64,000 nucleotides of DNA from Porodaedalea pini (GCA_002794775.1 NBAY01000022.1:62001-126000), one strand, 5' to 3'. Counted from the first letter of the stretch, positions 22,463-33,900 are shown. Notes: generated by a model from the letters alone, not told the origin. A program made the numbers and translations.

Positions 22463-24408
22463 GTATTACAACATCTAGATCTGTGAGGGCAACAAATGGA
22501 AGGCAGCATTCCACACCAACCTAGGTCTGTTCGAGCTAACTGTCATATTCTTTAGCCTTTATAATACACTGGTGACCTTTCAGGCCTTTGTTAACCATAT
22601 CTTCAAGAATCTGATCTATGTGAACTTGATCATTATCTACCTTGATGATATCCTCATCCTCTCAGACACACTTGAAGAGCACATCAAGACAACAAGGCAA
22701 GTAATGCAGATCCTTCAAGAGAATGGCCTGTACCTAAAGCTGGAGAAGTGCGAGTTCAATGTTAAAATCATGAAGTACCTTAGACACATCATTGGCAATA
22801 GTGAAGTCAAGGCTGACTTAGCTAAGACAAAGGCAATCACAGACTGGCCCATACTAAGGAATCTCAAGGAACTCCAGCAGTTCCTCAGTATGAGTAACTA
22901 GTTGTGACAGTTCATCAAGGACTACAGCAAAATAGTTTGGCCACTGATGCTGTTAACCAGTAAGAAGGGCTGGGTATGGGAGACCGAACAGCAGAAAGTG
23001 TTTGAGAAACTGAAGCATTATCTCAGTTCACCTCCAGTCCTAGTGATTGCTGATGACAAGGGCTCTTTTTGCATTGAGGCAGACTCATCAAACTTTGCTC
23101 TGGGTGGCACATTGCTACAGAGGCAGGATGGCAAGTGGAGGGTCATTGCATACAGGTCTAAAGCACTATTGCCTGCTGAATGAAACTATAAGATCTATGA
23201 CAAAGAGATGCTCACCATCATTTTGGCACTAAAGGAGTGGCGTCAGTATCTCCTTGGTGCCCACCTCAAGTTTGACATAGTCCAACCATGCCAACCTCAC
23301 ATACTTCAGGTCAGTGTAGAAACTGAGCTATTGTCAAGCTCAGTAGTGGGCTGAACTTGAAGAATTCAACTTCCACCTTGAGCACAAGTCAGAGAAGACA
23401 ATGGGCAAGGCAGACCTACTATCACGACAAGCAGACTACAACCAAGGCAAGGGTGATAACAAGGGTGTTATGTTCATCAAGGATGAATGGCTGATACACG
23501 GAGTAGTGAGAACATTGTGTGATGAAGTGCTGGAAAGAGTGGTCAAAGCACAGAGGGTGCAAGACGAGTTGGAAAGGCTAATGAGATTGACAGAAGTTAA
23601 TAGACTATAGCAGATGAAAGGAAAGATGTACATTTCATCAATGATAAAAGAAGCAGTGCTGTGGGAGTGTCATGACTTGGTCCTGGCCAGTCATCCAGAG
23701 GCTTCCAAAATGATAGAACTTGTCTGCCATAACTTCTAGTAGGCATTGATGTTCTCAGATGTGAGGGCATATGCATGAGGGTGCGACCACTGTCAATGGA
23801 CAAAGGCACTAAGGACATCAAGGTCAAGACTGCTTCATCCAAACATGGTCTCTGATGGTCCTTGAGAAATTGTCATAGTCGATCTCATCAGAGAGCTCTT
23901 GATCTTAGAGGGACACAATGCAATTTGCATCTTTGTGGACAGATTCTCAAAGCAGATGCATGTGATCCCAATGATGACAAAACTGTCAGTGGAAGGTATG
24001 GCCCAACTGTACTGAGATCATGTTTTTTGTCTGCATGGTCTGCTAAAGAAGATCATCCATGACCAGAGCATGTAGTTTGATGCATCAATGATAAAGGAGC
24101 TGTACAAACTCCTGCATATCAAAGGAAACTCATCAACAGCATACCACCCACAGATAGATGGTCAAATGGAACACATCAACCAAGAGCACAAACAGTACCT
24201 TCAACTCTTTGTAGACCATCAGCAATCAGACTGGAAGGACTAGCTCCCTCTCACAGAGTTTGCATACAATAACCATGAATACTCAGCAACAAAGATATCC
24301 CCTTTCTACATGAACACAGGATGTCATCCCCTGAGCTTTGACACAGTGTGAACCTCCTCCACCAACATTTCAGTGAAAGAATTCACAAGGCACATTAAAG
24401 AGACCCAT

Positions 24409-26155
24409 TGTTAGGGTCGGGCAAATATTCCAATTCTTTAACCACAAAGGTGTTGCCTTCCGGACTGTATGGTCCTCTGAGTAATGTGTTACTGAGACAA
24501 CTTGACTTATCTTCAACCGATCCCGTAACCAGCTTCTCCTTTGCTGCCCTTATCAGGTGGAACCTGAGGTTGGTATTGAAAGCACTTAGTTACAGCAGAT
24601 AGGGGAGGTAATGCCCTAGAGGGTCGAGAGACATTCAGTTATGCTGCGATGTTGTCTAGGAGGCAAACTGCAAGGCTTGGCATAGCCAAGATGCACTCAA
24701 CCAGACTTGGTTCTGTAGACAATGAGAGGAACCTTCTAAGCATGGCGTAGCTGAGAGTCTACTCAATCAAAGTCAATCCTTATTCAACTTGGGACAAATC
24801 CTCAACTCAGTATGGGGTGGACTCATTATTCAACCAAGGAGAATATTACACAGTGGTAGTTATAGATGTAGAGGTAGGGGTAAGAAGTAGCAGTGTTCTG
24901 TGACCTGTAAGGGTCACTTTGAAACCTTCAAAAGCAATAGAGAATGGGGATCTGGGGTGCTAGCTACTCAGCCTTATATAGCCTACTGGATTTCTAATTT
25001 CTTTACGTTCTGTCCAACCAGATGCTCTTCCATCTCCTCCCTATGTTTCAGGTGGCCACAGCACTTGGCTGCTGTGGTGGGGATGTATGCACATGTACTC
25101 TGTCCAATGGTTTGCTTGCATTCTGCAATTTTGACTGCGAGTGTGAGTCACATGATGTCATGACCCACGTGCCCAGGTGAGTACATTACTGATTTGGTAG
25201 TCGGGCTCCCACGTTCTCCACATGCTTCAGTTTAATTAACTTCCTTCTTCTCCTGTGTGCTTCTATATCGGAGCTTTACTTCCCTGCTTCTTGAAGCGTC
25301 TTCCTCAGTTGTGGCACTGCATAGCCTATCAGGTGGCATTGCTGCGCTCAGGTGGTCATTCCTCCCATTCAAATCCATTGGGGATAACCATGTGGACCCA
25401 TGGGTTATTCTTGGATCACCATTCAGTGTCAGGTCCACCCGATGTTAGGGCTGCTCCGCCGAGACATGTCTCCATTGTGAATGGTGGGTCATGCACTCCT
25501 AGGGCTAGAGTGATCTTGAATGTTTGCCTTCCTGATATGTGCTCGAATTCATATAGTGTAATCGTGCCTTGATGCTTTATGTCCCTGAGGTATGCCCAAC
25601 AGTGCTTGAGTGCTGTCGTTATATGTATTGGTATGTCATTCCCTTGTACTGGACTCGGGGTAGGTATTTGTATTATCATCTTGCAGTTCCTGCATTCTTC
25701 ATGTGGCTCCTTATTGTATTGGATGACTGTATCCCATTTGTAGTTCTCCATGCCACATTCTTCTTTACTGATGTGGACTTTATATGTCTTGGCATCTCAA
25801 TAGTAGATTGCCTGTCCTGTTTCAAAGTATGGGGATTGGCCTTCCCACTTGTGTGCTTGTAATGTGATGTCCTGGTCCATTAGTCCTATTGTCTTTAGGA
25901 GTTCTGGGACCTTCTGTGCTACATTCTGTAGTAGCATGCACTTTGTGCATTGGGGATCAACCTCCATAGGGTGTCCTTTGCTTTCTTGACGTTTGTGTGC
26001 CATGTCACAGAGTGTGACTGTGTGGTGTGACTGTGACTGACGGATTTTTGCCTGGGCAAGTATCCGTTAAGATCAGGTGACTGTGTAATTTGCGTGTATG
26101 ATCGTCAATGATCTGCTTTGATCGACGTTTCCGAATGTGCGAAAATTTCCTTTCA
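24409..26155 (+). mobile_element. LTR-like unit F, copy 1 (probable solo LTR, 1747 bp)
   Basis: Starts TGTTAGGGTCGGG, ends TTTCA, and is flanked by CCCAT duplications (24404-24408 and 26156-26160) inside integrase of E. TG...CA ends plus a 5-bp duplication fit an LTR; the two ends of F are not repeats of each other, so it is best read as a long solo LTR. A TATATAG box lies near 24975. A second copy begins at 63190. The right third carries an antisense open frame (next entry). Confidence 0.75.
25416..26003 (-). pseudogene. Antisense reading frame inside unit F
   Basis: Two minus-strand open stretches (26003-25797 and 25751-25416) are in the same frame, separated only by one TGA (25797-25799). 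The joined ~195-residue frame has two Cys pairs (CTKC and CRNC) about 80 residues apart and no repeats or low complexity. I do not recognise it. Its presence in an LTR-like unit is odd; it may be captured host sequence or a gene of a different element. Confidence 0.35.
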
Positions 26156-27002
26156 CCCATTGTGTCACTAAGGACAACCTGGTCAAGGCCACAGAGGATA
26201 TGAAGTGGTTCCACAACTGATCAGCTGGGATGTCAGTAGAGTACAAGGCAGGAGACAAGGTCTTCCTCGATAGGCAAAATATCAGCACAGATTTACCAAC
26301 AAAGAAACTTGCTGACAAATGGTATAGTCCCTTCAAAGTCGTCAACAAAGTGGGAGTGAGTGCATATAAGCTCAAGCTTCCAAAGTGCTGGAAGAAGGTC
26401 CACCCCATCTTTAATGAAGCATTGCTAAAACCATTCATTGAACCATCCTTCGAGAGTCAGAAACAACTGTCACTGCCACCACTTGACATCATCGACAACG
26501 AGGAGAAGTATGAGATTGAGGAGGTTTTAGACTCACATCTGCACTGGGAGAAGCTACAATATGTTGTCAAGTGGGTCAGGTACAACAAACTGACTTGGTA
26601 GCCCAAAATGGACTTTGGCAAGAATATAAAAGAGGCAATCACTGAGTTTTATCAAAAACATCCTAGTGCCCCTTGAAAACTCAATATCCCTCATCAATGC
26701 CTCCACCCAATCTTTGTTGACACCAAGCCTGATGACTACAATCACAGTTGATCAGGATGCTCAACCTTGAAGGGGGGGTAATGTCAGAACTCAAACTTTT
26801 ACCTTTATTTTATTTTCTCTTTTACTATTTCCTTTTATTCTATTCACTCCTTTTCATTTGTATTTAATTATCTTTCCTAATCATTTCCCACACTTATGTC
26901 ATCCACAATCTTTCCCACACTTGTTCTACCTGACCTGACCTTCATTTGTTCCATTATATAAACTATATAGTACTTAGATAATATGGTCCCACAGGTGCCA
27001 TA

Positions 27003-27523
27003 TGTTAGAGTACGACCACGTACTCAACAATCACTTAACCATCATATCCGCATACAACGTGGGCAGAGGTCGAGCGACGTGAGAGAATGATAGCGGGCAC
27101 CGTTCAGGTGACCGCCACGCCCACAGACACAAGAGTGAAGAGGGGAGTAGTCAAACACACGAGCGTCGCGGACAACGTTGTCAAGAGCAAGCAGTAGTGG
27201 ATTTCCAAGAATGCTGGGGTAAGGGACAATACAGGCAAATGAGCTACCTATATACACAGCACTTGTGAGACCTAGCTACTATAAGGAGGACGACGTTCCT
27301 GAGAATTGGAAGGTGATGGAACATCGTGGAATGTTCTTACTTAATGAACGGATGATGTCACCTGCGACCACGTGCAAGGGTCACGTGATCAATAAGTGGG
27401 TGACATCAGCGGAAGGAGTGACGACGGACGTAGTCCGGTGAGGGTAGGGAGGGAAGGGACGTTGGAGAGGGTGAAGATGATGAAAGAAGGGAAAAGGGAG
27501 AATGCGCACTTGGAGTCCTAACA
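27003..27523 (+). mobile_element. Solo LTR G (521 bp)
   Basis: TGTTAGAGTACGACC...GGAGTCCTAACA, flanked by CCATA (26998-27002 and 27524-27528). Unlike the gypsy LTRs in the body but with the same TGTTAG/CTAACA ends, so probably a relative. It keeps many CpG sites, so it is younger than its host E. Confidence 0.85.
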
Positions 27524-27741
27524 CCATACTTATAAGGAAGAGGAATCACATTTGAACACCTGTTCTACTTTCTCTCTTACCTCCATGATGACCTAGGTGA
27601 GACCACGTTCCCCTCCTGTAGTAGTGTATATTGTATTAATCCTCTTACCTCTGTGATGACCTAGCCTGAGTAAGCATGTCCCAAGTCCCTGCTTGAGTTA
27701 TAGTATGTTCCAGATGACAGTCAGCTGAGGCCTGCCTAGTT

Positions 27742-28679
27742 TGATGTAGAGCCATACCAATCATCCCATCACCACTGATCACTCCAGAAGCACTTGAGAA
27801 CTGGTTCTGATGCATACCGATCAGTACCAGACTGAATCCAATCAGTCCGGTTTCAAATCAGAACCTCGCGATCACATCAGCAACACATTCTGAGACCTCC
27901 AAAAGCATACCAGAACATACCAGAGATCTTATCTGGACAATTAGAGATGCAGTCACATGGAGCATACAGCCCTAACGTGTACCAGACTGCTGTCCGACGA
28001 TGGGAGTCACATACCAATTAGATGATCTGAGTTCTGGTGGAGCACCAGTATGGTCAGACGCAATGCGGACATTTTTCCTCATTATGATTTATGTTTTTCC
28101 TACGTTCTTCTGATTTCTATGCTCTCTATGCATGCCTCTATGACCTATGACTTTCCTTTCAACTTCTCTATGTTTCAACTGATATGCACATTATGCCCGT
28201 ATGGAAATTATTAACTGTAGATAGATCTTTGGACTTAGTATAAATATGTACCCCATGTCATAGGTAGAGGTCAAGTCAGTTCTACTGCAGAGTCTCCCTC
28301 TGATGGGGTAACTTGAGTGCGATTCATCTTAGTTCTCATAAACCTCGTAGTCATTCTGTCTTTGTCTTAGCATCTCATCTCTCAAAACCGTCTCTTGTCT
28401 CTAGCTCTGTAGCTTGAACCTCGTTGCTCACGGTAATCACATTGTACCAGTGTTGATTCTCCATGTGTACTGTATCTGTACCGGTCAAGTAAAGACCTGA
28501 CTGGAGTTTCCGACTTCAGTTCTCAATATTGACACATACCGACATGTACCAAAGCGTACTGACACATACCGGTACGTTGAGTGATCTTACCACAGTCAAC
28601 CCCTAACCTCCCAGAGCACACGATCACATCCCCAAAAGGACCACTGATCCCAGATGCCCCTAAGTCAGGATCTACATCA
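27742..28679 (+). mobile_element. Insertion H, probable solo LTR (about 938 bp)
   Basis: Ends TGATGTAGA and TCTACATCA are perfect 9-bp inverted repeats, with TG...CA termini. A TATAAATA box (28239-28246) followed by a pyrimidine-rich stretch (CTCATCTCTC, TCTTGTCTC) looks like an LTR promoter and R/U5. The word CATACC and GTACC/GGTAC recur throughout. No exact target duplication is evident (flanks TAGTT and AGTCA), so a terminal-inverted-repeat element is the alternative. Confidence 0.6.
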
Positions 28680-28706
28680 AGTCACCTCCTGAACTCCTGC
28701 CTAACA

Positions 28707-29357
28707 AGTGAATGATAACAAATTTTCAAATTCTGCTATCACATTCTGTCAAAAAATCCAGAGCCTCCAGAATTACTTTTTGTCCACTGTGGGATACGGT
28801 AAACCCACAACTGAACACAGATACTCCTAACAAAGTTATCAGTACCGGTACTACTAGTGGTAGTATTTAGGATGGCCTCCAAAATTTTTATTTTGCCAGA
28901 TTCTGCTTGCCACTCGGACTTTCTGAAAAGGCTTTTATGGTAAGTAGCTGACTCATATTATGACGCCATATGCAGCATAGTGCAATCGCATCACAGCAGA
29001 AGCAGATATACATGCAGTCTATAGACTTGATAGCAGACAACAAGTTTGCATAGCTACTTAGTTCTTGAGGAAGTCAAAGAATTCTTCAAATGCATCAAAT
29101 GCAAACCTCAAAAGAGAATGTGGGCAAAAACTCACAAACCAGCTAGACTTCGTCAATGCACCAGTGTTCATAGACCAGCTTGTAGAAATTGGCTTACTCA
29201 AGAAAGGAATGGAGAGTAGAATATGATTACAATTTCAGCTTGGACCTATACTACCCCTGCAACAAACAGAGAGCTGGAGCAGTTGCTACAGTCATGGTAA
29301 TATCAAATCCCTCTCGCACTGATATGATTTATCTCTGCAAAACAAATTCCATACTTT
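28707..29357. other. Intergenic, no gene supported
   Basis: AT-rich low-copy DNA right of element E and downstream of the minus-strand gene that ends at 29358. Short open frames only; no repeats or motifs recognised. AGTGA (28707-28711) is the expected target duplication of E. Confidence 0.5.
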
Positions 29358-29989
29358 CTATTTTGTGGGATCCTTTTCTCTCTTCTTCCCTTTTGGATCT
29401 TTTGCAGCCCCTGAAGCCTCAATAGCACCAGGGCCTGGCTCGAAGTCATACGAAAAGTTGATATTTGACCTCATTTCATCTGTCTTTGAGCCACCTGCCC
29501 TTGCCAGTAAATCTCGACTCTGCATGGCATCAGCAGCCTTATCAAGAGCTTTCCGTTTGTCTAACGGTTGGCCTGGTGAGCAAGCGTGTGAATGTCGATA
29601 TTGTGACCATAATACTAATTTTTATCAGTACACACCTCCTTCAGGAACCCAGATGGCATTACTTCTATTCAATGTGTCCTTGCTCTTGGGCTTTTTGCCA
29701 CTGGGGTTGTTGCTGCTACTGCTCATGTTGTTGTTCAATTCGACTTGATTTGGCTTGACTTTGTCCTTGTCTCTGGTGAAGTAGTTGCTGGATGCAAGAA
29801 TTGACGCACCGATCTGAGGTCCTTATAACACATCCACTCCTGCTTTGCACAACTTTTACCATATCAGCTGGACTGTCAGTCTATCCTGAGTCGGAAGTCC
29901 GAGGTCCCGAGAACAAGTGTTAATTAATATTTACCTGTTTGCTCGCCACTAGCCTGCTGTGCAGACAAAGCATGAATAATAGAATCATA
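29358..29989 (-). CDS. Spliced hypothetical gene, 3' exons
   Basis: Three minus-strand exons join in frame: 29989-29935, 29821-29636 and 29572-29358, with GT-AG introns of 113 bp (29934-29822) and 63 bp (29635-29573). The protein end reads YDSIIHALSAQQASGEQTG..., then an Asn/Ser-rich linker (NNNMSSSSNNPSGKKPKSK), IWVPEGG, and a Lys-rich tail ending KDPTK. I recognise no family. An acceptor (GGCCAG) precedes the first of these exons; the 5' exon probably lies in the left arm of the palindrome, where ATG at 30394 opens MNTERIGFKLAGD. The joint between them is not certain. The exons lie within 30 bp of the palindrome. Confidence 0.6.
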
Positions 29990-30016
29990 CTGGCCCAATT
30001 AGAACAAATAACTTCA

Positions 30017-30870
30017 TTACAGCCATTTTCAGAAGTCCTGCGACACGTGCATGTCACGTGAAGTAAGCCGCATCAGAGCCAAAGTGTCGAAGAATTAGAA
30101 TGAATGCCTATTTTCTCTGTGAATTCTGCACAGTACCTGCTCATTAAGTACTCAAAAAAAAGGCACGGTTCTCAGGAGAAGAAATATGTAAAATAGGGAG
30201 CAATAAATTGATTGTGTAGGCAGGTGGAGATCAAACAAGTGCAGCTGGTCTGTTCTCTCACCCATTTCCACTGAGATTCAAAAATTATGGCTCCCCTACA
30301 TCTACCTATAAAATTCTTTCCTGCATCTGTAAATTAAGTATATGACTATACCAACATCTCCTGCAAGTTTGAAGCCAATCCGTTCAGTATTCATGGTCCA
30401 GCAGCAAGATTTGTGTTCTACTCTGCAAGACCTGTTGTGAGAAAGGAGGGTGGAAAGAGCTTGAAGTGGAACACAAATCTTGCTGCTGGACCATGAATAC
30501 TGAACGGATTGGCTTCAAACTTGCAGGAGATGTTGGTATAGTCATATACTTAATTTACAGATGCAGGAAAGAATTTTATAGGTAGATGTAGGGGAGCCAT
30601 AATTTTTGAATCTCAGTGGAAATGGGTGAGAGAACAGACCAGCTGCACTTGTTTGATCTCCACCTGCCTACACAATCAATTTATTGCTCCCTATTTTACA
30701 TATTTCTTCTCCTGAGAACCGTGCCTTTTTTTTGAGTACTTAATGAGCAGGTACTGTGCAGAATTCACAGAGAAAATAGGCATTCATTCTAATTCTTCGA
30801 CACTTTGGCTCTGATGCGGCTTACTTCACGTGACATGCACGTGTCGCAGGACTTCTGAAAATGGCTGTAA
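30017..30870. repeat. Perfect inverted repeat: two 402-bp arms, 50-bp spacer
   Basis: Left arm 30017-30418 and right arm 30469-30870 are exact reverse complements over all 402 bases (checked line by line), around a unique spacer 30419-30468. The arm holds the apparent start region of the neighbouring minus-strand gene and no transposon ends that I recognise; flanks show no target duplication. Either a very recent inverted duplication or a sequencing/assembly fold-back. Confidence 0.95.
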
Positions 30871-31739
30871 GTTGAACTTGCCACATAGAAAATATTCACC
30901 CGTCAAGCTTGTCAATGATAATTTCATTCTTTACGTTTTGCATGTCGATAGTGCACCAGCGTACTCCGATTAGCCTGAATAGTGGTACGGAAGCAAATTC
31001 CGATTCGGAGTAACGGAAGCCGGATGAAGACTAATGAAGGTTAATAGTGCGTAAAACCAAAGCCAAATAATCATAACAAAAAAAAACCAATATTAATGCT
31101 GATATAGTATTCAATTTGCATACGCGTTACTCGCTGTACCGATGCAATCGCATGCCTCATAGTTGCTGAATGCCGTTCTATTAATGAATAATATTAATGA
31201 GCATTTCGCAATCGGAGTGGCCACAAATGTACTAGTTCCTCACTGATTAAATTATGCCAGTTAGGTGTATGTTCATTGGACATTGCAGTACGGCCTGGTC
31301 GACTTCGCTATGCTTGGATCATGACACCTGACTGGGAATCTTGAACACCAGCCCGAGTGTCGCATCAGACCATTAAGTATGATTATAGGGGGAGATACAG
31401 CAACGGCAGGACAAGAGAGACATCGAGAAAGTGAACATGTTACGTGATGGATAGGTGGTGAAGCTGGTAAGACACAAGTTCCCGTTGAGCCTAGTCATTC
31501 ATGTAAGAGGACGCAGTAGAACAATATCCAGTGGAGTATCCTTCGGAATGAAAGGCGCAGCACCAAGCATTGTCACCTTTTTGACGTATTAGTCGACGTT
31601 GAGGCCTTGTATGATGCACAAATGGATCCTCTCTTCGGCACACAATAAAGGAGGATACGCGGGAAAAGGAACGCGTCGGCGTCTCATCAACACTCTGATA
31701 TACACAGCTCGCCGCTGGGGAAAAAAGCAACCACAGCCT
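30871..31739. other. Intergenic, no gene supported
   Basis: Between the palindrome and the 3' end of SEH1. Contains an A-run near 31080 and short open frames without splice support. Nothing recognised. Confidence 0.5.
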
Positions 31740-33467
31740 TCAGCTCGTCGTCCCATTCTCATCCATGTCGATGTCGGCTGTCTGTGGTCGCTCCTCCGCC
31801 TGTTCTACGCTGATGTGTCCGGCAGGCCGCCATACTCCCCCGACGGTCTGCTTCCACAGTCGTACTCGTCCATCGTTCCCCGAAGACGAGAGCACAGTCC
31901 TACCGCGAACGTCAGAAGACTGACTAGTAGATTGTGCTCCTGAATAATGGACTCACCCTGTGATATTCCACTCGACACGCCCTACACTTGACCTAGTGAA
32001 GATTCGTTAGATATAACAATCGATTATCCTACAAAAGGAAGATATATGCCGCTCACTTATGGTCATCAAACTCAGCCACCAAGCTTGCGCTCCACTTCTC
32101 ATCCAAACTGTCCATCCCAACATCCTCATCGTCCGCACCGTTCCCCATCGAAGACGCAGATGGCGGAGGCGGCCTCACTTTCCATATACGCACGTGCCCA
32201 TCGCGCGAACCCGTCGCGATGAGATGGAACGAGCGTCCGCAGCTCGGCGCCCACGCGACACTCGTTACCGCGTACGGCGCATCTGTGCTGCCACTGCTGC
32301 CGCCTGCGGCTGCAGCGTACCCGCCAGAACGTGATGACGCGCCCCGTGACAGCAGTGGTGGAGCAGAGGACGATGCTGGTGGTGGTGGCTCGAGGGCAAG
32401 GAGGGCGTGCGGACGGCGGTGGGAGGAGAATTGAATGATCTGCGAGAATGCCCAATCGTAACAATTATATAGCATACGAAGGGAGGAGAGGAGAAAAAGA
32501 CTTACTTTCACGACTCCTGAGACGCCGCAGCCCACAGCGAGCACTTCACCCCAATAACGTTCCTTACACCAGCTCACACACCACCCGCCATCCGCCTCCC
32601 GCACGCCAAGCCCAGGCCGGCTTGCGCCCTGTGCAGCACTCTGCTGCTGCTGTGCGGCCTGCAGCAGATTCGAGACGCTCGCGCCGTCGAGCGTCGCAGC
32701 ACCTACTGCAGCAGGCGTTGGAGTGCCTGGTGCAAGCGTCTGTGCAAGGGACGACCCGCCGCGTGAGGTTCCTACGGGCAACGCGGGCACGTCGACTTCG
32801 TCTGCGAGCTGCCATGAAGAGAGCGAGGGCTGCTCTAGGCACTCGTAAATCCGCAGGTGGTTGTCCGACGAGACCGCCGCCTGTCGTACGTCAGACACAA
32901 GAAACACGCGTCGATATTATCTCAGGAACGCACGAGTTTCAGTCCGAAATGCTGCGGCGCGAACTCCACGGCGCGTACGCTGCCCTTTGCATCCAGGAGC
33001 ACCGCGCGTTCTGCCCAGCGCGCGTTCCCGCCTGACACACCCGTGCCTGACGCATCGCTCGCGCCATCGATGTGCATCTGCTCCCATATCTTCACGGTGC
33101 GGTCAAACGATCCCGAAGCGATGACCGAGCCAAAAATCGGGTGCGCCCACGATACTTTCGTCACAGTCGCGTCGTGAGCCTGTCCGTTGCCGCGTATGCA
33201 TGAACGATGGTAGACTGGATGAGAAGTGAATGGATCGCACCTTCCATTCATCTTCAAGGTTCCATTGTCCGGATTCCTGATCTAATACCCATATCTTTAT
33301 CCTGGATTTAGATACAATTTAAGCGTACACGTCAACATCTTCCAAGCTAAGTGACATGCTAACCTCTGGTCGAGTCCGCAGGTCGCGAGATACAGCCCGT
33401 ACATGTCGTAGCAGGCGTCTGTCACCAAGTCATTGTGCGCATTTTGAATGAGCGCAGTCTGTATCAT
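31740..33467 (-). CDS. SEH1: Nucleoporin SEH1 (WD40; Nup84 and SEACAT complexes)
   Basis: Seven exons on the minus strand: 33467-33364, 33301-33241, 33179-32934, 32880-32506, 32439-32057, 31992-31957, 31899-31740; introns 53-66 bp, all GT-AG, all phases close; 454 aa. SEH1 is a WD-repeat propeller of the nuclear-pore Y complex and of the SEA/GATOR2 complex that controls TORC1. Diagnostic stretches: NAHNDLVTDACYDMYGLYLA at the N-terminus, QRIKIWVLDQESGQW, AHDATVTKVSWAHPIFG, IASGSFDRTVKIWE, GGWCVSWCKERYWGE, IATGSRDGHVRIWKV, and last blade SSVGRVEWNITGTVLSSSGN. Longer than yeast Seh1 (about 350 aa) because of Ala/Ser/Gln-rich loops between blades and a short acidic tail. Start chosen as the only ATG upstream of the conserved N-terminus. 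Confidence 0.95.
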
Positions 33468-33827
33468 CGCAAGCACAGAGTGTCCTTGAGAGGGATTAAT
33501 ATTTTTGGCACTGATCGGAGAGCAATAGGGAAGCTAATGACGAGCACTAGGCGAAGCTCAACTGCACGAGGAACAGAGACAAATTTATCACGTGCTGGAC
33601 GCGCCGGCGCGTTCAACAATTTAAAACTCCGATGAGTCGCGACTGGCGTGAAAAAAGTACCATAGATTCGTGTTCGCTTCTTCAAAAACTTGATAGAATG
33701 ACACCAACATCAAGTTACGCCCTCTAACAACCATGCTATTTTTTTAGTTATATTTTTTTTCATCTTGTAGGAATGAATGCAACGTAGCCACACACTTAAT
33801 TTGTTTGAAACTACCTTGTGAGGGATT
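33468..33827. other. 5' flank of SEH1; no other gene seen
   Basis: Upstream region of SEH1 and spacer to the tRNA. No clear TATA box for SEH1 and no supported open frame. Confidence 0.5.
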
Positions 33828-33900
33828 GCCGCAATAGCTCAGCTGGGAGAGCAGTAGACTGAAGTTCTAAAGGTCCCCCGTTCGATCCGGGGTTGTGGCA
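33828..33900 (+). tRNA. tRNA-Phe (GAA)
   Basis: 73-nt cloverleaf without intron. Acceptor stem GCCGCAA pairs with TTGTGGC, discriminator A at 33900. D-arm/A box TAGCTCAGCTGGG, anticodon stem TAGA/TCTA with loop CTGAAGT (anticodon GAA), T-arm with GTTCGATCC (B box). The run of T after the gene near 33914-33917 is weak as a Pol III terminator; a stronger one is TTTTAT near 33927. Confidence 0.95.

Larger units (their letters stand above)
22463..26760 (+). pseudogene. pol of element E, heavily mutated, split by F
   Basis: RT with YLDD (near 22639), RNase H (EADSSNFALGG near 23075), integrase remnants ('STAYHPQ' near 24135), then unit F, then integrase end and chromodomain ('IEEVLDSHLHWEKLQYVVKW' near 26515). 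Many stops; most correspond to Arg or Trp codons in D (CGA to TGA, TGG to TAG). Not translatable. Confidence 0.85.
22463..28706 (+). mobile_element. Gypsy element E, oldest layer (3' half), hit by F, G and H
   Basis: Decayed copy of the same gypsy lineage: pol from RT to chromodomain (22463-24408, 26156-26760), polypurine tract (about 26769) and 3' LTR (26782-28706, broken by G and H). Its 5' half must lie left of the window, beyond B and A. It is full of stops and nearly free of CpG: in an aligned block (24122-24240 versus about 16359-16477 of D) I count 0 CpG in E against 12 in D. Right of 28706 the sequence is unrelated low-copy DNA. Confidence 0.85.
26782..28706 (+). repeat. 3' LTR of element E, interrupted by G and H
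   Basis: Family LTR in three pieces: 26782-27002, 27529-27741 (after the CCATA duplication) and about 28680-28706 (ends CTGCCTAACA). The pieces align in order to the LTR of C (ATAAACTATATAGTACTTAG; CCTCTTACCTC; AACTCCTGCCTAACA). Confidence 0.85.

Noticed and set aside
32059..33177. Several Arg/Ala-rich + strand frames across SEH1
   Set aside because: Antisense shadows of GC-rich SEH1 exons; SEH1 identity is certain.
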